A DNA stretch of 64,000 bases, from positions 2,172,501 to 2,236,500 of the forward strand of contig OZ020256.1 in NCBI GenBank assembly GCA_963971285.1, in the 5' to 3' direction. A model generated the notes under the pieces. That model had not been told where the DNA came from, did not search any database, and saw nothing but the letters and a program-made list of their open reading frames with translations. Both the position numbers and the translations under genes were made by a program. Shown one piece after another: positions 39,801 to 46,277 of this stretch (positions within the stretch are counted from its first letter, which is position 1; each line of letters starts with the position of its first letter). Source of the stretch: Astropecten irregularis. Lineage: Eukaryota > Echinodermata > Asteroidea > Paxillosida > Astropectinidae.

Positions 39801-42800
39801 ATTTTTCTGTGCAACTTGAAAAGCTGTGAGAGTTCTGTATATTTTTTAACGATTTTTGAAGTTTGGGGATTTATCACTGTTGTCCACGGGAGTTTATTTA
39901 CTTGGGTGCAACCTTACGTACTGAAAACGGTATAAGTAGATTGCTGCGCGTGCGTGGTTGTCTGGTCAAAACACGGGTCCAAATCAGCATTTACGCATCT
40001 TTGCTGGCAACTATGATAAGGAAGTAAATAAAAAAACGGCATATATAATCCAGGCAATCAAACATCTGGACGCGCCTTGTATTTATGTTGTTTAAATCGT
40101 ATGTTTTATTTAATGACCAATATTTTCACGTACAGAGCAACCTACATCGACTATAATTTCGATTAAGATTTGGTGCTGGTATTTAATGATATATAAAAGG
40201 AATTACGTGCAAACTATGGCAAGTGTAAACGACGTTTTGTGTCACGGAATCGGACATGTGCATTGTATGTTATACACAGTGAATTGCGTACGTAGGCCTA
40301 CATGTACACTGTACATAGTGCATGAGAAATTGATCGAGCTTTATGTTTTGTACAACGACCACGTTCACGTAATCTGTGTACAAAGTGAACGGGCTATAAA
40401 ATATTTTTAAAAAATCATATAAAATCAAGTTTTGACGTCATGATGGTGAAAAGTTTCGGGGCACAACTACCCTATATGGACTTCATTCAGACCAAGTTTG
40501 GTTAAGATCGGCTGTTTTAAAGTAACCAAAGTGCCGCGCAGAAAAATCTGTGTACAAATTCTATGGGCCACAGAACAAACTCAAAAAAAATACTAGAGGT
40601 TGTGTCTGTTGAAAACAGAACACATGGCTTTTCCGCATATAGAATATTTCTCAAATTAAATACACTTCGCTGATGTTGTTTGATTCAGCAAATAAATGAT
40701 ATCGTCTTCGGGAAATGATTTCTCGTTTTAATCAAAAGAGGGCGTTATTCAAAACCGTGCGCTCGGAAAATACGGGTGCAGCCAAGTAAATACATGTAGT
40801 GGCCAAATGGGTCCGCCGAGCTCATGAATAAAAGTTAAGCACTCAATATATTTGAAATAAGAGAGTTGTGAGAGCTATGAAAATGAAGGATTGAAGAAAT
40901 ATGGCACTGGACCTCCTGCCCGGTCTCTGGGCTTCCATTTGTGACCATTTTTGATGCAATTGGGTGAGAAAGTGGGTCTATTTCAGCCGCTTTGCAGAGG
41001 GATGTTTTTTTTTTAATGGCTCCTTTGACTGGAGTGATCCGTACCTTGTTTTAGGGGTGGTCAGCTGAGAATGAGTATAACTCAAAAATTCAACCGTCAC
41101 CCTACCATAAAATGAAAAGAAAATGAAAGGTTACATGTTCATCATCATTTTTCTGTGCAACTTGAAAAGCTGTGAGAGTTCTGTATATTTTTTAACGATT
41201 TTTGAAGTTTGGGGATTTATCACTGTTGTCCACGGGAGTTTATTTACTTGGGTGCAACCTTACGTACTGAAAACGGTATAAGTAGATTGCTGCGCGTGCG
41301 TGGTTGTCTGGTCAAAACACGGGTCCAAATCAGCATTTACGCATCTTTGCTGGCAACTATGATAAGGAAGTAAATAAAAAAACGGCATATATAATCCAGG
41401 CAATCAAACATCTGGACGCGCCTTGTATTTATGTTGTTTAAATCGTATGTTTTATTTAATGACCAATATTTTCACGTACAGAGCAACCTACATCGACTAT
41501 AATTTCGATTAAGATTTGGTGCTGGTATTTAATGATATATAAAAGGAATTACGTGCAAACTATGGCAAGTGTAAACGACGTTTTGTGTCACGGAATCGGA
41601 CATGTGCATTGTATGTTATACACAGTGAATTGCGTACGTAGGCCTACATGTACACTGTACATAGTGCATGAGAAATTGATCGAGCTTTATGTTTTGTACA
41701 ACGACCACGTTCACGTAATCTGTGTACAAAGTGAACGGGCTATAAAATATTTTTAAAAAATCATATAAAATCAAGTTTTGACGTCATGATGGTGAAAAGT
41801 TTCGGGGCACAACTACCCTATATGGACTTCATTCAGACCAAGTTTGGTTAAGATCGGCTGTTTTAAAGTAACCAAAGTGCCGCGCAGAAAAATCTGTGTA
41901 CAAATTCTATGGGCCACAGAACAAACTCAAAAAAAATACTAGAGTTTATGGCTGTTGAAAACAGCACATATGGCTTTTCCGCATACGATAATTATTATAA
42001 ATTAATATTATAAAATGTTATACAAATAACCAGAAATGGATCCCTCATATGGACAAATCATGATCCTAGCTCACATACAGGTCAATTAATGTGTCACAAA
42101 GAAAGACCGTGCCTAATATTCACTTTTGGTGAAAGAATCAACTTTCTATTTCAAACCCTTTTTGATTTTTGAAGAATTTGATTATTAAATTCAAATCGCT
42201 TGTTATTTGACACATGATGACGTCATGATGACCCTATAAGGACATACTTCAGACCAAGTTAAAATTGGCTGTTTAAATCTATGATTAAGTCTGTGGATCA
42301 TTGCAATTGTTTGCATGCAATTTAAATCATGCTCTCAAAATCCTTTTTTCGAAAACATTACGTCAACTCACAAACATTGCGTCAACTCGCAAACATTGCT
42401 TCAACTTGCAAACAATACGTCGACAACTCGGAAACATTGCGTCAACTAGCAAACATTACGTCAACTCGCAAACATTGCGTTAACTTGCAAACATTACGTC
42501 AACTCGCAAACATTTCATCAACTCGCAAACATTACATCAACTCGCAAACATTGCATCAACTCGCACACATTATGTCAACTCGCAAACATTACGTCAACTC
42601 GCAAACATTACGTCAACTGGCAAACATTACGTCAACTGGCAAACATTACATCAACTCGCAAACATTACGTCAACTGGCAAACATTACGTCAACTGGCAAA
42701 CATTACATCAACTCGCAAACATTACGTCAACTGGCAAACATTACGTCAACTCGCAAACATTACGTCAACTTGCAAACATTACGTCAACTCGCAAACATTT

Positions 42801-45800
42801 TGTGAATAATTCTGAAAAGTCAACACTCAACACTCCACAGACATATGGATTCCACAATGAACATGTAAGGTTTACATACTGTTAACAATGTTTTAAACTT
42901 GTTTTGGGAAATTGAGTCAATCGAGCATCACATCGTTTGTTTTACTATGATCATTATTTTCATGTCAATCGGGTAGCGTGGATAAGATTGAAAAATTTAT
43001 AAAAGATTAAGTGATGAAGTTGTCATGACTTCATTATTAATCGCCAACCTCTATTTCCCAAACCTACTAATTTTCGAGGCGATCGGCCGTTCCTTCTATG
43101 TGTTATTACAATTGTTTGAAAATGATATAAAAAAGACGTACGTGCTTTGTCTATGAGGAAAAATATAGTTTTGAGTCAACGGTCAATCGGACATCACGTC
43201 CCGGCCCAAGGCCCAGTGCGTAAGCCACGCCATCGGGCCGCCGGCGGCTCAGCAACGGCGCCCATCCACCGACCGTGGTCTGCCGGTGCATGGTGGTTGC
43301 CACTATGAAACGGCCGTGTAAATACCACCGCGCGCACAAACAATTGTCGTCCAGCCGAGGTCGGGCCGATGGGGGACCGACACTGACTGTATTTTGCCTA
43401 TAAAAAGGCCTACTGAATAGAATATTTATACAAAATTATATCAAGAACATGAAATCACTCTGATGACACTTTAGTCTAGGGGAAATGGCGTGATATAATT
43501 CAATTTGTTTATTTGTAAAACATATCATTTATTAATTGCCACGTACAAAAAAAAAAAAAAATTATGGATCATTGCACTTTTCCATACAACTCTTCCCAAG
43601 TATTAACTTGTACATGTATAGCTAATATTAACGCGACCCATAAAATGATGTACAATACGACAACCTACATCGATAGCATTTCGATATTTGGTGCTGGTAT
43701 TTAACGATATATAAAAAGTCTTACATGAAAATGTCTATGGGAAGATTATAAACGAAGTTTTGATAAAGTCACGCAATCCGCGGACATTATTATGAATGCC
43801 ATACACACAGTGCAGTGAAATACGTACTTACGATGCAGTGTACATGTATGGGGAGAGTTGAGTCATTTGAGCATCATATGTTTTGTACACGACCATATTG
43901 TCACGTAATCTGTGTACAAAGCTAACGGGCTGTGAGAAATATTAAAAAAATCATATAAAATCAAGATATGATGTCATGATGTCGAAAAGTTTCGGGAGAC
44001 AACTACCCTATATGGACTTCCTTCAAACCAAGTTTGGTTAAAGTCGGCTGTTAAAAAGTGACCAAAGTGGGGTCCAGAAAACCCCTGTGTAAAGTCTATG
44101 GGAATTTTGGAAGAATATGAGGAAGAAAAAAAAAAAAAAACAGAACAAAAGCAATACCTTTTCCGTTGAACACGGAAAAGCCAAAAAAAAAAAACAGAAC
44201 AAAAATAAAGGGTTTTCGCTTCCGCGGAAAACCCAATAATAAAATAATAAGACATCAAGTCCCAGAAAACGAACTTCCATATTTAGTTAACCATAAAAGG
44301 GTCGCGTGCGTCCGTTGACATCACTTTACATGATCTTGCTCAGTGTATTAATAATTCACCTTATATATCAGAATAAGCCCAGAGAGGCCCCGTCTTCCTG
44401 CTGTCTTGTCCAGACTAGTGAGGGCGCAATCATCACCCACGGTCACCGTTTCCACGTGGAAGCCTTCCGACCGGGCCTTCTCGGCAGCGATGCCAAAGTT
44501 AATGCGGTCACCAGTGTAGTTGCCCACGACGAGAAGAACCCCGGCTATATCAAGATGCAAGGGAACAAAATGTGCAAGTGGGTTTCCAACTGGGCAAAGT
44601 TAGGCCGCGTCCCAATTCTCTGGCTACGGCTGCAAATTACGCATGTACCTATATGACAGCCACTAGCCAGCGACTGCAGCCATTTCAATAGACTTGGGTG
44701 TTATTTGCGGTCGCAGCCAGTGAATTTGGACCCGGCCTTAACCTGTTTAAATGTCAATGCTCAGTGGGTTTGTATAATTATACTTGAGCCAAAGTTTAAC
44801 AAAGATGGTCGGCTTTCACTTACTGACGAATGGTGATTCAAATAATTAATGTACATTATTTTGTTTTAAAACAGAAGTAAAGGCTGTAAAAGCATGAATG
44901 CCGTCAAACAATAGACAGTGCACCAATATGAGGGTAAAGGGAAAACTGTGGACATAAAGGACATCACGAGATCCGACCAAAATATTTCACGAGAGGGCGG
45001 CATTTACCTGGATTGGCGACGGCTCGTATGGCTGCTAAGATGTCACCAGGTGGAGGGGAGGTGAAGATAGAGCCAGCAATACCACCGGTCAACATGCCAC
45101 GCCCAACGTATCCTACAAATCACGATGAACATCAATTAACTGTGTATTAGTATAAAGAAATAATCTGGAAATAGGTACATGCGGTGCAGGCAGCACGTAC
45201 AGATCACAAAACGTTCCACCGTGCCTAAGACCTATACCATTTCACCAAATTATAACACGCCTTTTCTCCTGTCACTACCCCCTTTTAATGACCTGCATGT
45301 TATATAGCCTCTTCGTCCAACATTTCTTTTCCACTTATTTCCTAAGTTGTAGGCCTATACATTTCCTTTGTACTTATTCCTTTGATTGAATTTGATGCCT
45401 TGACAGGCACGCTCACTGCCTTTGACCGCACGGTCAGTGAACTTTAGGGTGAAGTAGTGATCGGTGAAAGCCGTCTGAAGTGACACACAATACTACTCCT
45501 AGCGAATCGCACTCAATCGAAACCAAACTGACCACTTGAATACACCATAATAAGTCGGAGTGTGAATTGGGGATTCTGACGGCAAAGCTAGCGCGACTCC
45601 ACTTTCATTCACTCAGGCAGACCATTCCTCCATGGGCATGGTTAGACAGAAATGCATAAGTCTCACCTGCTGAGAATGGTTCGTGGCCCGATCCTCCACC
45701 GCTAAGCACGGCCACCTTTCCAGCCGCCTTGTGCTCGCCAAAGTCAGCTCTCAGGGCAACCCTGTGACCTGTAATGTATCAAGATACTATATAGTTATGC

Positions 45801-46277
45801 CATTGTGTTTAACTACTAACATTAATAAGCTACAGATTCTACGTACAGGCCTATTGGCCTAATTACTGGTTGAAGAAACGGCGTTGACCTTGAACCAGAA
45901 GAGGGCATCCCACCTAGCTCCATGCTCCGACACACCTTCTGTACTAACTACTTAAGTATTCAATTCATATCAAATACGTGCATCGTCAGCATTGTGCATC
46001 TATGATTGTTTTTATCATGCTTGTTATTCTCGTAAAATAAGCTAATTAATCCATCCATAGTTCTGCAAACATCTTTCTTTGACAAGCTAAAACACCAATG
46101 TTCAGGGAACAAATAAGGTTTACACAGTTTATACTACGTTGTACTAAGGTATTGAATAGAAAAGTTTCAACCTTTGAGCAGTTTGACGGCTGGATTGACG
46201 ACTACGAAACCTTCCAGCATCTCATCCACGCAGGACTGCACGGAGTTTAGAATCTGTTTATGTGGTGGTTTAGCCAT
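9711..46277 (-). CDS. TKFC: Triokinase/FMN cyclase (dihydroxyacetone kinase), 16 coding exons
   Basis: Complete gene, 593 residues, assembled from exons 46172-46277, 45667-45768, 45008-45112, 44360-44544, 35267-35345, 34621-34745, 34308-34392, 32858-32947, 32618-32734, 32130-32291, 27265-27405, 24029-24135, 22428-22531, 20649-20682, 17793-17876 and 9711-9866. Every junction is GT-AG and every codon phase agrees, for 1782 nt in total. The family uses ATP to phosphorylate dihydroxyacetone and glyceraldehyde in the cytosol (fructose and glycerol metabolism), and the animal enzyme can also split FAD to cyclic FMN. Seen here: an N-terminal DhaK domain with SGGGSGHEP (58-66), NYTGDR (113-118) and GAHGEPG (223-229), whose His225 aligns with the substrate-binding histidine; a diverged linker (about 332-385); and a C-terminal DhaL domain with [13 protein letters not shown] (414-426, Asp415/420/422 for Mg-ATP), MGGSSGG (462-468), [11 protein letters not shown] (504-514) and [10 protein letters not shown] near the end. 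The length is close to the usual 575-590. The start codon has a good context (A at -3, G at +4). No break was seen, and the enzyme should be active. Confidence 0.97.
11031..11705. repeat. Imperfect CTG/GTT triplet tract with internal duplication
   Basis: 675 bp of GCTGCT, GTTGCT and ACTGCT triplets in TKFC intron 15. A block of about 125 bp (GTTTCTATTGTTGTTGCTGC onward) occurs at about 11068 and 11198. Poly-Leu, poly-Ser and poly-Ala frames here on both strands are by-products of the triplet. Confidence 0.95.
11868..11905 (+). other. tRNA-like B-box hairpin
   Basis: ACAAGTTCGAATCCCACCGG in TKFC intron 15, probably a SINE remnant. Confidence 0.3.
12932..13170. mobile_element. MITE family B, diverged 239-bp copy
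   Basis: GGGTCAATTTCATAGAGCTG to CAGCTCTATGAAATTGGCCC. The inner sequence is quite different from the other two, but the ends pair well. CTG is on the left only. In TKFC intron 15. Confidence 0.8.
14129..14352. repeat. Four-copy minisatellite of about 56 bp
   Basis: Copies begin at about 14129, 14184, 14241 and 14297, each AGGCAACGCCCTTCAAATGT then GTTAAATCACATAAACCA and ATGCCTATACC. In TKFC intron 15. Confidence 0.93.
15158..15324. mobile_element. MITE family D-like, third copy (TKFC intron 15)
   Basis: GAGGGCGCTATAACGAACGC then CATCTTG at the left, and AGAGGGCGTCC then AGAGCGCCCTC at the right. Shorter and less regular than the other two. Confidence 0.55.
16405..16560 (+). mobile_element. 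Possible tRNA-derived SINE
   Basis: Contains GTGGGTTCGAATCCCACC, an RNA polymerase III B box in a T-arm-like hairpin, followed by a non-tRNA body and an A-rich end. The reverse frame gives GGIRTHDLP, the usual chance translation of such elements. No clear A box. Confidence 0.4.
17793..17876 (-). CDS. TKFC: TKFC coding exon 15
   Basis: Encodes residues 515-542, [20 protein letters not shown] then EHFQLAVK. It continues the GDRTM-(M/I)DPL motif across the splice. Phase 0 at both ends, acceptor TTTAAAG, donor GTAAGT. Confidence 0.93.
19534..19897 (-). mobile_element. MITE family A, complete copy (TKFC intron 14)
   Basis: 364 bp, reverse orientation. It has the family landmarks in reverse (CAGGGTATAAAGATGGTG, CCCATGAAAACCAAAG) and ends ATGATACTACCTTTAA. 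A short extra GGTACTA lies inside the left terminus. Confidence 0.9.
20095..20230. repeat. Dispersed repeat J, copy 1 (TKFC intron 14)
   Basis: ACGATCGATCGCAACTCGAG, TAACCCATCGTATAC, CTGCAATGCATCACTGAGTC and CCTACGAATGACAGTAAGCT recur in order at 56805-56925. Confidence 0.7.
20649..20682 (-). CDS. TKFC: TKFC coding exon 14 (34-nt microexon)
   Basis: Only 34 nt, encoding [11 protein letters not shown] (residues 504-514), the near-invariant GDRTM loop of DhaL. Acceptor TATACAG, donor GTGAGT. The first base completes the Arg codon begun in exon 13. Confidence 0.93.
20764..21265. mobile_element. Inverted-repeat element C, interrupted by element B
   Basis: Reverse-orientation second copy of the 4454 element: AGCAGAGTGTACACTGTCAA to GTTGAAAGTGTATCTGCT. 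It is split by the family B insertion at 20956-21195. In TKFC intron 13. Confidence 0.85.
20956..21195. mobile_element. MITE family B, 240 bp, nested in element C
   Basis: GGGCCAATTTCACGGCCCTG to CTCCATGAAATTGACCC with CAG on both sides (20953-20955 and 21196-21198). The empty site is seen in the other copy of element C near 4535. Confidence 0.93.
22428..22531 (-). CDS. TKFC: TKFC coding exon 13
   Basis: Encodes residues 469-502 ([18 protein letters not shown]..., then [13 protein letters not shown]), a DhaL helix pair. It starts in phase 0 after CCTGCAG and ends with two bases of an Arg codon before GTACAT. Confidence 0.94.
22857..22886. repeat. Solo end of a family D-like element
   Basis: AAATGGCGTCGAAACACCGC then CCTCACGAGG matches the right end of family D. 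No partner end was found within a few hundred bases. Confidence 0.45.
24029..24135 (-). CDS. TKFC: TKFC coding exon 12
   Basis: Encodes residues 433-468, ending MGGSSGG, the DhaL phosphate-contact loop. Two AGs are possible acceptors. The one giving an exon start at 24135 keeps codon phase with exon 11, while the AG at 24123-24124 would break the frame. Donor GTGAGT. Confidence 0.9.
24332..24456. mobile_element. MITE family F, second copy (TKFC intron 11)
   Basis: 125 bp, GTGCATTCGTTTAGCCAACA to GGAGCTAAACGATTGCAC. The interior closely matches 53188-53313 (ACAAGCGAGAGAATGGGGAC). It ends 15 bp before the CTG flank of the family B element. Confidence 0.85.
24474..24712. mobile_element. MITE family B, 239 bp, 3-bp CTG target duplication
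   Basis: GGGCCAATTTCACGGCGCTG to CAGCGCCGTGAAATTGGCCC, near-perfect inverted ends of about 30 bp. CTG flanks both sides (24471-24473 and 24713-24715). GGG/CCC ends with a CWG-type 3-bp duplication fit a non-autonomous PIF/Harbinger element. In TKFC intron 11. Confidence 0.9.
25919..26281 (+). mobile_element. MITE family A, complete copy (TKFC intron 11)
   Basis: 363 bp bounded by TTAAAGGTAATGTCATACTT and AAGTATGACACTACCTTTAA. The two ends share the same T-to-C change, so the inverted pairing is kept. Confidence 0.92.
27265..27405 (-). CDS. TKFC: TKFC coding exon 11 (DhaL Mg-ATP loop)
   Basis: Encodes residues 386-432 with [20 protein letters not shown] and [15 protein letters not shown]. 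Asp415, Asp420 and Asp422 match the metal-binding aspartates of DhaL. Acceptor TCCACAG, donor GTATAT. It joins exon 10 in phase 1 with no missing codon. Confidence 0.95.
28634..28851. mobile_element. MITE family D, second copy (TKFC intron 10)
   Basis: GGGGGCGCTGTGTGTCAGAC then GCCATCTTTTG at the left, and GAAGATGGCGTCGAAACGGC then GCCCTC at the right. Same design and size as 2214-2426. Confidence 0.82.
31641..31735. repeat. Dispersed repeat G, copy 1 (TKFC intron 10)
   Basis: TTCATTTCATTCAGAACACA then AAATAGCGGTA and CCAAGCCTCATTT. Shared with 63540-63640. Confidence 0.7.
32130..32291 (-). CDS. TKFC: TKFC coding exon 10 (linker)
   Basis: Encodes residues 332-385. It opens with [13 protein letters not shown], like the end of DhaK in other animals, then becomes a Ser/Gln/Glu-rich linker to the DhaL domain. 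The linker is poorly conserved in the family, as expected. Acceptor TTCAG, donor GTGACC. Confidence 0.9.
32618..32734 (-). CDS. TKFC: TKFC coding exon 9
   Basis: Encodes residues 293-331: [20 protein letters not shown] then [13 protein letters not shown], the end of the DhaK domain. Acceptor TTACAG, donor GTAAGG, phase 1 at both ends. Confidence 0.94.
32858..32947 (-). CDS. TKFC: TKFC coding exon 8
   Basis: Encodes residues 263-292 ([20 protein letters not shown]...), matching the VNNLGG-type motif of DhaK. Its acceptor sits two bases from a (GTT)n tract at 32952-32992. Donor GTAAAG. Confidence 0.94.
32952..32992. repeat. (AAC)n microsatellite abutting the exon 8 acceptor
   Basis: About 13 AAC units with one AGC on the plus strand, which is (GTT)n on the TKFC sense strand. 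It ends two bases before the acceptor AG of exon 8. Confidence 0.95.
33068..33105 (+). other. tRNA-like B-box hairpin
   Basis: GGTCGTGGGTTCGAATCTCG in TKFC intron 7. B-box-like, probably a SINE remnant. No full tRNA fold. Confidence 0.3.
34308..34392 (-). CDS. TKFC: TKFC coding exon 7
   Basis: Encodes residues 235-262, [18 protein letters not shown] followed by [10 protein letters not shown], the helix after the catalytic loop. Acceptor TATAG, donor GTGACT, phase 0 to phase 1. Confidence 0.94.
34621..34745 (-). CDS. TKFC: TKFC coding exon 6 (catalytic histidine)
   Basis: Encodes residues 193-234: [34 protein letters not shown] and VRRMK. His225 in GAHGEPG is the residue that in characterised DhaK proteins forms a covalent hemiaminal with dihydroxyacetone. 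Acceptor TTACAG, donor GTATAA. Confidence 0.96.
34895..35235. repeat. ATTGAT/ATCAAT-rich cryptically simple DNA
   Basis: In TKFC intron 5, about 340 bp packed with TGATCAAT, ATCGAT, CAATAAT and AATCGATATATCGATT. There is no clean unit length, so it is cryptic simplicity, not a tandem array. Confidence 0.7.
35267..35345 (-). CDS. TKFC: TKFC coding exon 5
   Basis: Encodes residues 167-192 ([20 protein letters not shown]...), a DhaK helix. It starts in phase 0 after TTACAG and ends in phase 1 before GTAGGT. Together with exon 4 it restores the family reading ...YKIAGA across a 9-kb intron. Confidence 0.93.
35456..35490 (+). repeat. Second copy of the B-box tail repeat
   Basis: TCGAATCGCGCTCCAGTCAA then TTTTCTTTGTTCAC, in TKFC intron 4 close to the exon 5 acceptor. 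Confidence 0.45.
36413..36506. repeat. Near-perfect inverted repeat (foldback) in TKFC intron 4
   Basis: Left arm GCAGACGGTTTTGAATGGCG continues to CCCTCTTTTGATTA. The right arm is its reverse complement (TAATCAAAAGAGGGCACC to AAACCGTCTGC), with about 24 nt between. The arms are about 34 bp with one difference. Confidence 0.9.
37001..37735. repeat. Five tandem copies of a 147-bp unit
   Basis: Unit starts fall at about 37001, 37148, 37295, 37442 and 37589. Each has ATGATGACGTCATT (a canonical TGACGTCA octamer), then CACTTCCCGACTTAGATAC, and ends ACACTGTCACGTGACA with a CACGTG E-box. Because 147 is a multiple of 3, a 192-codon minus-strand frame stays open by chance. Confidence 0.95.
37901..41938. 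repeat. Three tandem 1346-bp units in TKFC intron 4
   Basis: Units 37901-39246, 39247-40592 and 40593-41938, each starting CTAGAGGTTGTGTCTGTTG. They look identical throughout when read side by side, including the same 74-codon frame at 38840, 40186 and 41532. Each unit carries a hairpin TCTGTT-GAA-AACAGA and a half of the 36.4-kb inverted repeat (AATCAAAAGAGGGCG). Confidence 0.97.
41939..44235. repeat. Diverged downstream unit of the 1346-bp satellite
   Basis: It opens CTAGAGTTTATGGCTGTTGA and ends with text matching the unit end near 43970-44100 (GAAAAGTTTCGGGAGACAAC, then ACCAAGTTTGGTTAAAGTCG). It is expanded by the 19-bp array and by a GC-rich patch at 43180-43340. It closes with two hairpins, at 44158-44180 and 44209-44233. 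Confidence 0.75.
42354..42800. repeat. 19-bp minisatellite, about 23 copies
   Basis: Unit ACGTCAACTCGCAAACATT with variants (TTGCAAACATT, GGCAAACATT, ATCAACTCG). 19 is not a multiple of 3, so the open frame here repeats every 57 nt (19 codons). It is an artefact of a stop-free repeat. Confidence 0.95.
44360..44544 (-). CDS. TKFC: TKFC coding exon 4
   Basis: Encodes residues 105-166 with [18 protein letters not shown] (NYTGD motif) and VTVGDDCAL, both typical of DhaK. It ends in phase 0 at IYK before the donor GTGAAT. The 9-kb satellite-bearing intron 4 follows. Confidence 0.95.
45008..45112 (-). CDS. TKFC: TKFC coding exon 3
   Basis: Encodes residues 70-104 ([20 protein letters not shown] and then DILAAIRAV), the DhaK strand-loop stretch after the HEP motif. 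Acceptor TTGTAG, donor GTAAAT, phase 1 at both ends. Confidence 0.95.
45667..45768 (-). CDS. TKFC: TKFC coding exon 2
   Basis: Encodes residues 36-69, phase 1 to phase 1. It carries [20 protein letters not shown] and then [13 protein letters not shown], the glycine-rich DhaK substrate-site loop. Flanked by a TTACAG acceptor and a GTGAGA donor. Confidence 0.95.
46172..46277 (-). CDS. TKFC: TKFC coding exon 1
   Basis: Encodes residues 1-35 plus one base. It starts [10 protein letters not shown] and contains [20 protein letters not shown], the standard N-terminus of DhaK domains. The start is the only ATG that opens the family sequence, in context AACAATGG. The donor is GTTGAA and the exon ends in phase 1. 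Confidence 0.95.

Larger units (their letters stand above)
35346..44359. other. TKFC intron 4 (9 kb, satellite-bearing)
   Basis: From 36078 to about 44235 almost everything belongs to the compound satellite and its nested arrays. 35491-36077 shows nothing that could be named. A GC-rich patch at 43180-43340 was not identified. Confidence 0.85.

Noticed and set aside
38840..41756. The same 74-codon frame three times (38840, 40186, 41532)
   Set aside because: It repeats only because the 1346-bp unit repeats. It has no recognisable domain and is lost in the diverged flanking units.
42329..42805. 158-codon repetitive frame
   Set aside because: Explained by the stop-free 19-bp unit. No start context or partner exons.
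36078..44235. CRISPR-like direct repeats
   Set aside because: Units are contiguous, with no unique spacers, and the genome is eukaryotic.
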